A DNA stretch of 64,000 nt, from assembly GCA_011389655.1 (NCBI GenBank), contig JAABTX010000001.1:1-64000 (forward strand), read 5' to 3'. Source of the stretch: Thioalkalivibrio sp. (lineage in GTDB: Bacteria > Pseudomonadota > Gammaproteobacteria > Ectothiorhodospirales > Ectothiorhodospiraceae). The notes beneath the pieces are model-generated. The model had not been told where the DNA came from and searched no databases. It saw nothing but the letters and a program-made list of their open reading frames with translations. The translations under genes were made by a program, and so were the position numbers. Below, one piece after another: positions 37,699 to 46,249 of the stretch (positions within the stretch are counted from its first letter, which is position 1; every line of letters starts with the position of its first letter).

Positions 37699-40116
37699 AT
37701 GAGCGACAAAGCGCTGATTTTAAGCCTATCGGAACTGACCCAGAACGACTCGGATGAGGTGGGCGGCAAGAACGCGAGCCTCGGCGAGATGATCGCGACC
37801 CTCGAGGCACAGGGCATTCGCGTACCGGGAGGCTTTGCGACCACGGCCGCGGCCTACTGGCGCTTCATCGACGACAACGGGCTTCGCGACCCGATCGCAG
37901 AGGCCATGGGCAAGCTGAAATCCGACCAGTCCAACCTGAAGTCCGTCGGCGCGGAAGTGCGCGGCATGATCGAGAAGGGGCACTGGCCGGAGGACCTCGA
38001 ACACGCGATCGTCGAGGCCTACGATGAAATGCGGCGCGAGACCGGCAGTAAGGAGCTGGATGTTGCGGTGCGTTCCTCGGCCACGGCGGAGGATCTCCCC
38101 AGCGCCAGCTTCGCAGGCCAGCTCGAGACCTACCTGAACATACGGGGGCACGAGGCCCTGCTCGCTGCCTGCCGGAACTGCTACGCCTCCCTGTTCACGA
38201 ATCGCGCCATCGCCTATCGGGAGCGGCAGGGCTTTGATCACCTGCAGATCGCGCTGTCCGTTGGGGTCCAGCGGATGGTGCGTTCCGACAAGGCCGGATC
38301 GGGGGTGATGTTCTCGCTGGACACGGAGACCGGGTATCCCGGGGTGGTCCTGATCAATGCCGCCTGGGGCCTGGGCGAGACGGTGGTGCAAGGCAGCGTC
38401 GATCCGGACGAATACCACGTGTTCAAGCCACTCCTTGCGCAGGCGAAGCCGGAGGGCCCGCTGCTGCCGATCATCGAAAGGCGTCTCGGGGGCAAGGAGA
38501 TCAAGCTGGTCTATGCCCGCAAGAAGGGGGACGAGAGTCCCGCGCGGACCGTGGAGACCACGAAGAAGGAGCGCGCCGCCTTCGTGCTGTCGGACCCGGA
38601 GATCCTGACGCTCGGCCGCTGGGGCGCGCTGATCGAGGCCCATTACGGCAAGCCGATGGATATCGAATGGGCCAAGGACGGGGAGAGCGGCGACCTGTTC
38701 ATCGTGCAGGCGCGCCCGGAGACCGTGCATTCGCAGAGGGCCAACGAACCGTTCCGCTCCTGGAGGCTGGTGTCCCGGGGCAAGAAACTGGTTGAGGGTG
38801 TGGCCATCGGCGACTCGGTGGCGACCGGCGCGGTCCGGGTGCTGAAGAGCCCGGAGGAGAGCGGCAAGCTGCGCCAGGGGGACGTGCTGGTCACCGGCAT
38901 GACCGATCCGGACTGGGTGCCCGTGATGAAGAAGGCGGCGGCGCTGGTCACCGATCAGGGTGGACGCACCAGCCACGCGGCGATCGTCTCCCGGGAGCTG
39001 GGTCTGACGGCGGTGGTCGGTGCCGGAGATGCCAGCTCGAGCCTGAAGGACGGGCAGGAGGTGACGGTCTCCTGCGCCGAGGGGCAGCGGGGGTTCGTCT
39101 ACGAGGGCGAATCGGAGGTGGAGGTCAGCGAAACCGATCCCGACGAGGTCGAGGACACGCGGACCGACATCATGATCAACCTCGCGAACCCTGGTGCGGC
39201 CTACCGCTGGTGGCGGCTGCCTGCGAAGGGAATCGGGCTGGCCCGAATCGAGTTCATCATCGGCAACGACATCAAGGTGCACCCGCTGGCCCTGATGCAC
39301 CCGGATCGCGTCGAGGACAAGGCCGCGAGGAAGACGATGGCCGAACTGATCCGCGGTTACGAGGATGGTGCGACATTCTTCGTCGACCGCATGGCACGGG
39401 GAATCGCCCGGCTGGCGGCTGCACAGTGGCCAAATCCCGCAATCGTCCGGCTCTCGGACTTCAAGACCAACGAATACGCCGGCCTGATCGGGGGGCGTGG
39501 CTTCGAGCCGGAAGAGGCCAATCCGATGCTGGGCTGGCGGGGTGCGAGCCGTTATGTGGACGGCCCCTATGCCGAGGCCTTCGCGCTCGAATGTGCCGCG
39601 GTGCGTCGTGCCCGGGAGGAGATCGGCCTGGAGAATATCCGGGTGATGATCCCCTTCTGCCGAACGGTCGACGAGGCCGACCGCGTGCTGGCCACGATGG
39701 CGGAGCACGGGCTGGTGCGCGGCAAGGCAGGACTGGAGATCTACATGATGGTCGAGATCCCGTCGAACGTGATCCTGGCGCGCGACTTCGGGGCCCGGGT
39801 CGACGGCTTCTCCATCGGGACCAACGACCTGACCCAGCTGGTGCTGGGTGTCGACCGCGACAACGATCTCCTCGCGTCGCTGTTCGATGCCCGCGATCCT
39901 GCGGTGAAGGCCGCGATCGCCGAGCTGCTGGAAAAGGCGCGGGATGTCGGCGTAAAGACCGGCCTGTGCGGTCAGGCCCCGAGCGATCACCCCGAGTTCG
40001 CCGCGTTTCTGGTGGAGCAGGGAATCGACAGCATCTCGGTGAGCCCGGACAGCTTCATGGCCGTGAAACGGATCGTGGCCCGGGCCGAAGCGAAAAAGGG
40101 CTCGCGGGATGAGTGA
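37699..40116 (+). CDS. ppsA: Phosphoenolpyruvate synthase
   Basis: 805 residues, near the usual 790-800. It makes PEP from pyruvate and ATP for gluconeogenesis. Order: ATP-grasp-like nucleotide-binding half (GGKNASLGEMI, VRSSATAEDLPSASFAGQ), swivelling domain with phospho-His426 in GGRTSHAAIVSRELG, and the PEP-binding barrel (NPMLGWRGASRY, FSIGTNDLTQL, GLCGQAPSDHPEFAAF). AGGAGG precedes MSDKALILS. Its place beside the glucan operon and a PfkB kinase suggests a supply of hexose phosphate, but a 26-bp palindrome separates it from the gene upstream. Confidence 0.95.
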   Translation: MSDKALILSLSELTQNDSDEVGGKNASLGEMIATLEAQGIRVPGGFATTAAAYWRFIDDNGLRDPIAEAMGKLKSDQSNLKSVGAEVRGMIEKGHWPEDLEHAIVEAYDEMRRETGSKELDVAVRSSATAEDLPSASFAGQLETYLNIRGHEALLAACRNCYASLFTNRAIAYRERQGFDHLQIALSVGVQRMVRSDKAGSGVMFSLDTETGYPGVVLINAAWGLGETVVQGSVDPDEYHVFKPLLAQAKPEGPLLPIIERRLGGKEIKLVYARKKGDESPARTVETTKKERAAFVLSDPEILTLGRWGALIEAHYGKPMDIEWAKDGESGDLFIVQARPETVHSQRANEPFRSWRLVSRGKKLVEGVAIGDSVATGAVRVLKSPEESGKLRQGDVLVTGMTDPDWVPVMKKAAALVTDQGGRTSHAAIVSRELGLTAVVGAGDASSSLKDGQEVTVSCAEGQRGFVYEGESEVEVSETDPDEVEDTRTDIMINLANPGAAYRWWRLPAKGIGLARIEFIIGNDIKVHPLALMHPDRVEDKAARKTMAELIRGYEDGATFFVDRMARGIARLAAAQWPNPAIVRLSDFKTNEYAGLIGGRGFEPEEANPMLGWRGASRYVDGPYAEAFALECAAVRRAREEIGLENIRVMIPFCRTVDEADRVLATMAEHGLVRGKAGLEIYMMVEIPSNVILARDFGARVDGFSIGTNDLTQLVLGVDRDNDLLASLFDARDPAVKAAIAELLEKARDVGVKTGLCGQAPSDHPEFAAFLVEQGIDSISVSPDSFMAVKRIVARAEAKKGSRDE

Positions 40117-40182
40117 GGCGCAAAGTCCTAGCCCGGCTGCGGTGTCCGTGAACACCCCCACGCAGAAATCCGAGGAAATGCC

Positions 40183-41112
40183 ATGCAACCCGTGATCACG
40201 CTCACGATGAATCCCGCACTGGACGTCAGCACCTCGGTCGACGAGGTGGTCAGTACACACAAGCTTCGCTGTTCGGGTGCCCGCTTTGATCCCGGCGGCG
40301 GTGGCGTCAATGTCGCCCGCGTGATCGCGCGCCTGGGAGGCAGGGCCACCGCCCTCTTTGCCGTGGGCGGCGCCATCGGCGACGTGTACTGGGGGTTGCT
40401 GGAGGCCGAGCTGGACCGGGCGCGGCCGATCGAAATCGAGGGCAACACCCGCCAGAGCTTCAACGTGAACGAGGAATCCACCGGCAAAGAGTACCGCTTC
40501 GTGCTGGAAGGCCCGAAATGGCAGGATAGGGAGTGGCGCGGGGCTCTGGATCGCGTTGAGGAGGCGCTGTCGGAAGGAGAGTACCTGGTGGTGAGCGGCA
40601 GTCTGCCGGACGGGGTTCCCGACGACTTCACGGCCCGGGTGGCCCGACTCGCGAAGCGGGCAGGAGCCCGGTGCGTCGTCGATGCCTCCGGTGCCGCGCT
40701 GGAGGCGGCACTGGACGAAGGGGTCTTCCTGGTCAAGCCCAACAAGCGGGAGCTGCGCGATCTCACCGGGGCACGCCTGGATTCCCGGGAGGAGCAGGAA
40801 GACGTGTTGCGGCGGATCCTGGAAGATGACGGCTCCGAGATCGTCGTGCTGAGCCTTGGCGGTGACGGCGCGCTGTTTGCGTCGAGTGACGGCATCTTTC
40901 ACCTCGCCGCCCCGGAGGTGGAGGCCCGCAGCGCGGTGGGTGCCGGCGACAGTTTCCTGGCTGCGCTGGTCCTGCGCCTCGCCGCGGGCGACTCACTCGA
41001 GGATGCCGGCCGCCACGCGGTGGCGGCAGGCGCGGCTGCGCTGCTGAGCGAGGGTACCGAATTATGCCGGGCCGAGGATGTCGAGCGGGTTTACCGGGAG
41101 CTTTCATCCTGA
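40183..41112 (+). CDS. PfkB-family sugar (phospho)kinase, probably phosphofructokinase-like
   Basis: 309 residues, the typical length for 1-phosphofructokinase, tagatose-6-phosphate kinase and Pfk-2. It opens VITLTMNPALDVSTSV, like the 1-phosphofructokinase/Pfk-2 branch, with GARFDPGGGGVNVARV for substrate binding and VGAGDSFLAAL with catalytic Asp256 and the anion hole. GAGGAA lies upstream of the ATG. It follows ppsA by 66 bases on the same strand. Pfk-2-like enzymes here would phosphorylate fructose-6-P; other hexose phosphates are possible. Confidence 0.85.
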   Translation: MQPVITLTMNPALDVSTSVDEVVSTHKLRCSGARFDPGGGGVNVARVIARLGGRATALFAVGGAIGDVYWGLLEAELDRARPIEIEGNTRQSFNVNEESTGKEYRFVLEGPKWQDREWRGALDRVEEALSEGEYLVVSGSLPDGVPDDFTARVARLAKRAGARCVVDASGAALEAALDEGVFLVKPNKRELRDLTGARLDSREEQEDVLRRILEDDGSEIVVLSLGGDGALFASSDGIFHLAAPEVEARSAVGAGDSFLAALVLRLAAGDSLEDAGRHAVAAGAAALLSEGTELCRAEDVERVYRELSS

Positions 41113-41166
41113 GGTCACCCGGCACCCTCACCCAGCGAAGTTCCAGACTGTGCATGGAGACGTGGA

Positions 41167-41796
41167 ATGGACCAGACGAATACGATATTCATGCTGGACG
41201 ACGACAAGGCGACGCGCCGCTCGCTGGCATTGGCCCTCGAGCTCGCCGGTTACCGGATAAGGACCTACGCGTCGGCGGAAGACATGCTGGCGGACCTGGA
41301 TCCGGAACAGCCCGGCTGTCTCCTGCTGGACCTGCGGATGCCGGGCATCAGCGGCCTCGAGGTCCAGGAGATGCTGAACGCTCGGGGCTGCACGATGCCC
41401 GTGATCTTCATGTCGGCCTTCGCGGCCGTTCCCGCGACCGTGCGGGCAATCAGGGGTGGCGCCATCGATTTCCTTGAGAAGCCGTGCCCGATGGAGGTGC
41501 TCACCGAGCGCATCGAACACGCCCTCGAGATCGATCGGAGCCAGCGGGGAGAGCGGAATTGGCAGGGGCACATTCGGAGTCGGGCCGCCGAGCTGACCCG
41601 GCGTGAGGCGGAGGTCCTGCACTTCGTCACCGAAGGGCTCAGCAACAAGGAGGCCGCCAGGCAACTCCACATCAGTCCGAGGACCGTCGAGAAATACCGG
41701 GCACGCGTGATGGAGAAGATGGAGGCGGAGAGCATCCCCGAGCTCTGCCGGATGGCTTCGGTCCTCTCTGATGCGGATCCGGCCCCCCGCCCCTGA
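41167..41796 (+). CDS. FixJ/NarL-type response regulator
   Basis: 209 residues. Receiver domain (1-120): acidic pair in FMLDDDKATRRS, phosphoacceptor Asp55 in LLLDLRMPGISGLE, Ser in place of the usual Thr in IFMSAFAA, and Lys in FLEKPCP. The C-terminal LuxR-type helix-turn-helix (about 140-200) has LTRREAEVLHFVTEGLSNKEAA and SPRTVEKYRARVMEK; both runs are cited only in part. No histidine kinase gene adjoins it, so it is an orphan in this window. Its neighbours on the other strand, the PilZ-like and cold-shock genes, share an upstream 34-bp element that this protein could bind (hypothesis). Confidence 0.9.
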   Translation: MDQTNTIFMLDDDKATRRSLALALELAGYRIRTYASAEDMLADLDPEQPGCLLLDLRMPGISGLEVQEMLNARGCTMPVIFMSAFAAVPATVRAIRGGAIDFLEKPCPMEVLTERIEHALEIDRSQRGERNWQGHIRSRAAELTRREAEVLHFVTEGLSNKEAARQLHISPRTVEKYRARVMEKMEAESIPELCRMASVLSDADPAPRP

Positions 41797-41829
41797 CGAG
41801 CACCCGCGGCAGGGGCCCGCACAGGTGCG

Positions 41830-42156
41830 TCAAACGTGGGGGTGGGCACTTTCCATGAGGGGCGGGCCGGCGCGCATCAGTATCTCGGCCGATGACAGGG
41901 AATTGTCACGGAAACTGATCCAGATCCCGTCGGGCCAGCGTCGGGTAACGGTTCCCAGGAGATGGTGGCCGTCGCCGTCGGCGTAGGGTTCGGGAAAGAC
42001 GATCGCAACCGTGCTGCCGGCAATGGGACCCGTGTACTCGAGGAAGACGCCATTGCGGCAGAGCTTTCGGGTCTCCACGCGGGCCACGGGCTCGTTGTCG
42101 CTTTCCAGGAGAACATTCGTGCGTACCCAGATGCAATCGTCAGCCTCTTGCCTCAT
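41830..42156 (-). CDS. Small PilZ-like domain protein
   Basis: 108 residues from an ATG (MRQEADDCIWVRTNV) with AGGAG seven bases before it; the frame continues upstream without support. The pattern ARVETRKLCRNGVFLEY, then GSTVAIVFPEPYADG and a final GIWISFRDNSLSS, is what PilZ beta-barrels look like, with an R-containing start and N-G-x-F-L-E turn. The canonical RxxxR and (D/N)xSxxG c-di-GMP signatures are not clearly complete, so binding is uncertain. Convergent with the response regulator, 33 bases apart. It has the conserved 34-bp element 104 bases upstream of its start. Confidence 0.6.
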   Translation of the reverse strand: MRQEADDCIWVRTNVLLESDNEPVARVETRKLCRNGVFLEYTGPIAGSTVAIVFPEPYADGDGHHLLGTVTRRWPDGIWISFRDNSLSSAEILMRAGPPLMESAHPHV

Positions 42157-42330
42157 CTTCGTTCTCCTACACAGCCTTGTCAGAAAGGAGTCCGTACGCC
42201 GGAATCGGCGACACGACGCTTCGTTCAAACAAGAGCCTAATGTGGAGCCGATGCCGCGTGTAAGGCAGGCAAGCACCTAGGTATAACTACCCACGGTGAT
42301 CGTCATCAGCAATGCCCCGGCGGGGTCGCA
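42157..42330. other. Leader region of the PilZ-like gene
   Basis: Holds the leader of the minus-strand PilZ-like gene and the conserved element at 42260-42293. Nothing else recognisable before the palindrome array begins at about 42331. Confidence 0.5.
42260..42293 (-). promoter_or_regulatory. Conserved 34-bp upstream element, copy A (PilZ-like gene)
   Basis: Read on the minus strand it has the blocks TGGGTA, TAT, CCTAGG, TTGCCT and CCTTAC. It matches the element at 42964-42997 at 27 of 34 positions with no gaps. It lies 104 bases upstream of the PilZ-like start in the same orientation. The inverted core around CCTAGG suggests a dimer-binding operator placed over a promoter. Confidence 0.65.
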
Positions 42331-42597
42331 GGAGCGGCCTCGTGGGAGCGGCCTCGTGGGAGCGGCTTCCAGCCGCGATGCAGGTCGTGGGAGCAGCTTC
42401 CAGCCGCGATCCCGGTCGTGGGAGCGGCTTCCAGCCGCGATGCAGCGTTGGACCGAGTGCCCGGGGCCATCGCGGCCAGAGGCCGCTCCCACCGGGATTG
42501 TGGCCATCGCGGCCAGAGGCCGCTCCCACCGGGATTGTGGCCATCGCGGCCAGAGGCCGCTCCCACCGGGGTCGTGGGAGCGGCTTCCAGCCGCGAT
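42331..42597. repeat. REP-like array of palindromic units in both orientations
   Basis: Units of 24 bases starting GTGGGAGCGGCTTCC and ending AGCCGCGAT occur forward at 42356, 42387 and 42418 (31-base period) and 42574. Reversed variants containing GCGGCCAGAGGCCGC occur at 42469, 42506 and 42543 (37-base period). Two partial units precede them (42331, 42342). Each unit folds as a hairpin (GCGGCT-TCC-AGCCGC or GCGGCC-AGA-GGCCGC). The last unit ends directly at the cold-shock stop codon. Similar units are common REP-type repeats in gammaproteobacteria. It may protect or end transcripts. Confidence 0.85.
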
Positions 42598-42801
42598 CTA
42601 CTGCGGAACCACATGTGCGGCGGTCGGACCCTTTGGACTCTGCTGGATCTCGAATGACACCGTCTGCCCCTCGGTCAACGACTTGAAGCCCGAGGACTGA
42701 ATCGCGCTGTAATGGACGAATACGTCCTTGGAATCACCTTCGGGAGTGATGAATCCGAAGCCCTTTTGGTCGTTGAACCACTTCACCTTGCCAGTTGTCA
42801 T
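42598..42801 (-). CDS. Cold-shock domain protein (CspA family)
   Basis: 67 residues, the standard size. Single OB-fold binding single-stranded nucleic acid, with RNP1 KGFGFI and RNP2 VFVHYS and the start [12 protein letters not shown]. Acts as an RNA chaperone in the cytoplasm. The conserved element lies 163 bases upstream, which would give a leader of about 150 bases, in line with the long leaders of regulated csp mRNAs. The stop codon touches the REP-like array, which can stabilise the 3' end of the message. Confidence 0.95.
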   Translation of the reverse strand: MTTGKVKWFNDQKGFGFITPEGDSKDVFVHYSAIQSSGFKSLTEGQTVSFEIQQSPKGPTAAHVVPQ

Positions 42802-43256
42802 CGAACAAATCTCCTATCGCTCTTGTGCTTCGAGATACAGCCTTCAGCCGGTGGTTCGCCGTGCGCCTCCCAGCCATCCTTGCCGGGAGAAGAGCCCAGA
42901 TGCCTTTATCGGCAACGCTGCGATCCACACGGCCAAGAGGTTAGTCGGCAGACCGCGCACCGCGTAAGGGAGGCAATTCCCTAGGGATATTTACCCATGT
43001 TCCCGTTTCGGCCGGTTGCGTGCTGGCTCGAGTCCCTGTGTGGACAGCGCAGTCGTAAATGACGATCGCTGGAAACATTGCAATCGGTCAGGCGGCGACA
43101 TCGGCAGATTGCGGTGGCGGCAGGCACCGCAGTTCGTCGGGAAGCGCGCGGAGATGTTCCGTGCGAAGATGTTGGGATGGTGCCGAAGAGATCGCCATTG
43201 CTACCGCCGCTCCTCCGTTGGGGCGGGCGGCGACCGACGGCCAAGGGGCAGCAGGC
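42802..43256. other. Long leader of the cold-shock gene and divergent upstream region
   Basis: The left 160 bases are the probable untranslated leader of the minus-strand cold-shock gene, followed by the conserved element at 42964-42997. The right part (42998-43256) precedes the DUF1028 gene; its frame stays open back to 43059, but the extension is not convincing protein. Confidence 0.5.
42964..42997 (-). promoter_or_regulatory. Conserved 34-bp upstream element, copy B (cold-shock gene)
   Basis: Same element as 42260-42293: TGGGTA, TAT, CCTAGG, TTGCCT and CCTTAC in the same order and spacing, with 27 of 34 identical positions. It lies 163 bases upstream of the cold-shock start and in the same orientation to its gene as copy A. 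Core CCCTAGGG is a perfect 8-base palindrome. Confidence 0.65.
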
Positions 43257-44234
43257 ATGACAGGCGGCCGGGGAGCAGTCGAATCCCCTGGGCGTAGTGC
43301 AGTGCCGCGCCCCGGAGGTCTGCCCGTCGCCACCTATTCGATTGTGGCGCGGGATCCGGAGACCGGTCAGATGGGCGTAGCCGTCCAGTCGTACTACTTC
43401 GCCGTTGGCAGCGTCAGTCCCCACGCTGAGGCCGCTGTCGGCGCGGTGACCATCCAGTCCTTCGCCAAACCGAGCTACGGAACCCAGGGATTGCGCCTGA
43501 TCAGGGAAGGGGCCTCGGCCCGGGAGGCGCTGGATGCGCTGCGACACGGTGACGCCCACGCGGAATATCGCCAGTCCGCGATGGTCGACACGCGCGGTCG
43601 GGTCGCGGCCTGCACCGGGGACCGCTGCGTTCCGGAAGCGGGGCATCACGTCGGGGAGGGGTATGCCTGTCTCGGAAACATGCTGATGGAGCCCGGCATC
43701 TGGGAGGAGATGGGGATGGCCTTCGAGGCGTCGAAGGGGGATTTCGTCGATCGCCTGCTGGAGAGCCTTGGCTCCGCTCAGGCGGCCGGAGGGGATCTCC
43801 GCGGTCGGCGCTCCGCTGCCGTCATCGTCGTCGATGCGGTTGCTTCCGGTGATCCCGGTCTGGACGTGCTCTTCGATCTCCGCGTCGAGGATCACGATGA
43901 GCCGCTCCGTGAACTGGAGCGGCTCATCACCCTGAAGAAGGCCTTTCACCGCAACAGCCGGGGCAATCACTATCTCCGCGAGGGCGATCTGCGGGCCGCG
44001 TTGCGCGATTTCTCCATGGCCGTTTCCATGGCACCCGCACACGAGGAACTGGTGTTCTGGCAGGCCCTGGCCATGGCGGTGGCCGGGTACCGGAATGAGG
44101 CCGAGCCGCTGTTTCGGGAGTTGTTCGACGGCGCCGAAAACTGGCGGTTGCTGGCTAGGCGGGTGGCGCAATCGCGATACCTGCCAGCGCAGTCACAGCA
44201 GGCACTGATCGAGATTCTCCGGGCCCTGGACTAA
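43257..44234 (+). CDS. DUF1028 (Ntn-hydrolase-like) protein with helical repeat tail
   Basis: 325 residues from the ATG at 43257 (MTGGRGAVES). DUF1028 core: ATYSIVARDPETGQMGVAVQ, GAVTIQSFAKPSYGTQGL, QSAMVDTRGRVAACTGDRC and GEGYACLGNMLM. The family is thought to be related to Ntn hydrolases, in which a Thr or Ser exposed by cleavage attacks; Thr in ATYSIV (about residue 26) would be the candidate, and the first 25 residues a propeptide or a wrong start. After about residue 225 a tail of TPR-like helices follows (GNHYLREGDLRAALRDFSMA). Substrate unknown. It may be transcribed from the region divergent to the cold-shock gene. Confidence 0.75.
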   Translation: MTGGRGAVESPGRSAVPRPGGLPVATYSIVARDPETGQMGVAVQSYYFAVGSVSPHAEAAVGAVTIQSFAKPSYGTQGLRLIREGASAREALDALRHGDAHAEYRQSAMVDTRGRVAACTGDRCVPEAGHHVGEGYACLGNMLMEPGIWEEMGMAFEASKGDFVDRLLESLGSAQAAGGDLRGRRSAAVIVVDAVASGDPGLDVLFDLRVEDHDEPLRELERLITLKKAFHRNSRGNHYLREGDLRAALRDFSMAVSMAPAHEELVFWQALAMAVAGYRNEAEPLFRELFDGAENWRLLARRVAQSRYLPAQSQQALIEILRALD

Positions 44235-44285
44235 CGGTCGTTGGGATCCGCGCCACACCAGGCGATGAAAAAGCGCGCCCCGGAA

Positions 44286-44344
44286 AACACGGAAGTGCAC
44301 GGGAAGGGGCCAGGATCTTCCCTCGTTTCGGTTCTTTCCGTGTT
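44286..44344. repeat. Inverted repeat between convergent genes
   Basis: AACACGGAA (44286-44294) and TTCCGTGTT (44336-44344) are perfect complements 41 bases apart, between the ends of the DUF1028 and SLC13 genes. It could form a long-loop hairpin or be the edges of a small dispersed repeat. There is no T-run, so it is not a standard terminator. Confidence 0.45.
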
Positions 44345-44431
44345 CCTCCCTGGCTTCATTTTCACGCTGACTGCAAACCATCAGCTGCGGCCACGGGTCG
44401 GCCGTCAGTACTGAGGGATTCCCGCTGCACC

Positions 44432-46249
44432 TCACACCAGCCACAGCCACCAGATGCTGAGGCTGGTCACCACCATCAGCAACAGATTGAGGGGGATGCC
44501 GACCTTCGCGAAGTCGGTAAACCGGTAGAGTCCCGTACCGAAGATCATGGTGTTGGTCTGGTAACCGATGGGTGTGAGGAAGCTGGTCGAGGCGGCGAAC
44601 ATCACCGCCAGCGCGAGCGCGAAGATGTCGATCTGCAGGATGTGTCCCAGGGAGATCGCCACCGGGACGAGGATCACCACCGAGGCGTTGTTGCTCAGCA
44701 TCTCGGTCAACAGGGTGGTTGCCAGGTACAGGGCCATCAGCACCAGAACCGGGTGCCAGCCAAGTGCCTGGATCGCGAGCAGTCCGGCGAGCAGGTCGGC
44801 GGCGCCGGACTTGGTCATCGCGATCCCCAGCGGGATCACCCCGGCGATCAGGAAGATCACCGGCCACGATACCTCGGTGTACATGTGTTTCCCGTCAATG
44901 CAGTTCGTGGCGACCATTGCCACCACGCCGAGCAGCGCCGTGACCACGATGGGCAGTGGCGTCAGCGCGGCGCCGAGCACCACGGCGGCCATGATGCCAC
45001 CTGCCATCCACATGCGCCGCCGGTCGAATTCGTCCTGGCTCTCCTCCAGTATGACCAGGTCCTTGGTGTCGCGAAGCCGGGCCAGCGCCGTGCGGGAGAT
45101 CTCCAGCAGGGCGATCTCCCCGGTCGCGAGCGGCTCGTCCGCGATGCGGCGTTCCTCCAGCGCCTCTTTCTCGAGCCCGATCAGGCGCGCCTGGTACCGA
45201 TCCCAGAATCCCGCCGAGCGGACCTCGCGGCCCTCGAAGAAACGCGCGTTCCGGAGCAGCACGCGGACGAGCTTGCCGTCCCCGCGGACACGGCTGGACT
45301 CGCCGGAGACCGACAGGACCTGCACGTCGTCCGCCTTGATCAGATCCATCACCCGTCGGAGGTCGGCGTGGACCTGGATGATGTCACCCGGACGGATCCG
45401 GATCTCCTCGGCACGCTTGATGTGCACCGTCTCGCCCCGGACGAGCTTCAGCACCTCGACCGAGGCCCTGAGCGCGAATTCGTGTTCCGCGAGGGTCTGG
45501 TCCAGCAATGGGCTGTCCGGCGGCACGCCGAGTTCGATCACGAAGCGGTCCTCGGCCCCGCCCAGCCGGATCCGGTCCTTTTCCGGCATCAGCCACCGGC
45601 CGACGGTCACGAAATAGATCAATCCCACGCCCAATACGATCAGGCCCAGGTGCGTGAATTCGAACATGCCGATCGGGCGTCCGAAGTCCTCGCTGTCCGC
45701 GAGGATCGCGGAGGCCAGGATGTTGGTGGAGGTGCCGATCAGGGTCAGCGTTCCGCCGAGCATGCCGAAGAAGCTGACCGGCATCAGCAGCCGGGAGGCC
45801 TGCATCTTCAGGCGCCGTGCCATGTCCAGCATCAGAGGAATGGCCACCGCGACCGCCGCGGTGTTGTTGATGAAACCCGAGATCAGGCCCACCAGCCCCG
45901 CGATGACCAGGATCATGCGCAACTCCGATGTCCCGACCATTGGAAACAGACGCTGGCCGAGCACATGCATCAGCCCTGAGCGCTGGATGCCCGCCGACAG
46001 GATGAACATCGCCAGTACCGTGACCGTCGCCGGGCTGGACAGCCCCGAAAGGCCTTCGCGGACGGTGGGGAAGGCGGCCTGAAGGTCGATGCCTCGATCC
46101 AGCAGCCACTGGGAATGGAACAGCTGCGGGATGGCGATCAGGGTGATCATGATCAGGATCGCGGTGATGTCCAGCGGAAGCCGCTCGCTGGCGAAGAGGT
46201 AGAGCGCCACGGCGATGATGGTGAAGACCAATGCGATTTCGACGGTCAC
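44432..46249 (-). CDS. SLC13/DASS-family permease with TrkA-C domains
   Basis: 605 residues from a GTG (VTVEIALVFTI) with GGGAGA upstream; the frame extends to 46417 without support. Two sets of membrane helices flank a cytoplasmic part (about 210-390) with TrkA-C (RCK-C) style beta strands, for example VPPDSPLLDQTLAEHEFAL and RIRPGDIIQVHADLRRVM. Motifs TSTNILASAIL and SNNASVVILVPVAISLG correspond to the paired SNT-type substrate/sodium sites of this family. It probably imports a dicarboxylate or an inorganic anion such as sulfate with sodium; the ion cannot be told. Confidence 0.85.
   Translation of the reverse strand: MTVEIALVFTIIAVALYLFASERLPLDITAILIMITLIAIPQLFHSQWLLDRGIDLQAAFPTVREGLSGLSSPATVTVLAMFILSAGIQRSGLMHVLGQRLFPMVGTSELRMILVIAGLVGLISGFINNTAAVAVAIPLMLDMARRLKMQASRLLMPVSFFGMLGGTLTLIGTSTNILASAILADSEDFGRPIGMFEFTHLGLIVLGVGLIYFVTVGRWLMPEKDRIRLGGAEDRFVIELGVPPDSPLLDQTLAEHEFALRASVEVLKLVRGETVHIKRAEEIRIRPGDIIQVHADLRRVMDLIKADDVQVLSVSGESSRVRGDGKLVRVLLRNARFFEGREVRSAGFWDRYQARLIGLEKEALEERRIADEPLATGEIALLEISRTALARLRDTKDLVILEESQDEFDRRRMWMAGGIMAAVVLGAALTPLPIVVTALLGVVAMVATNCIDGKHMYTEVSWPVIFLIAGVIPLGIAMTKSGAADLLAGLLAIQALGWHPVLVLMALYLATTLLTEMLSNNASVVILVPVAISLGHILQIDIFALALAVMFAASTSFLTPIGYQTNTMIFGTGLYRFTDFAKVGIPLNLLLMVVTSLSIWWLWLV

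Noticed and set aside
42356..42597. CRISPR-like look of the regular repeat array
   Set aside because: The units are palindromic, occur in both orientations, the spacers of 7-13 bases are too short and not unique, and there are no cas genes.
44331..44400. Rho-independent terminator between DUF1028 and SLC13 genes
   Set aside because: The inverted repeat has a 41-base loop and is not followed by a T-run.
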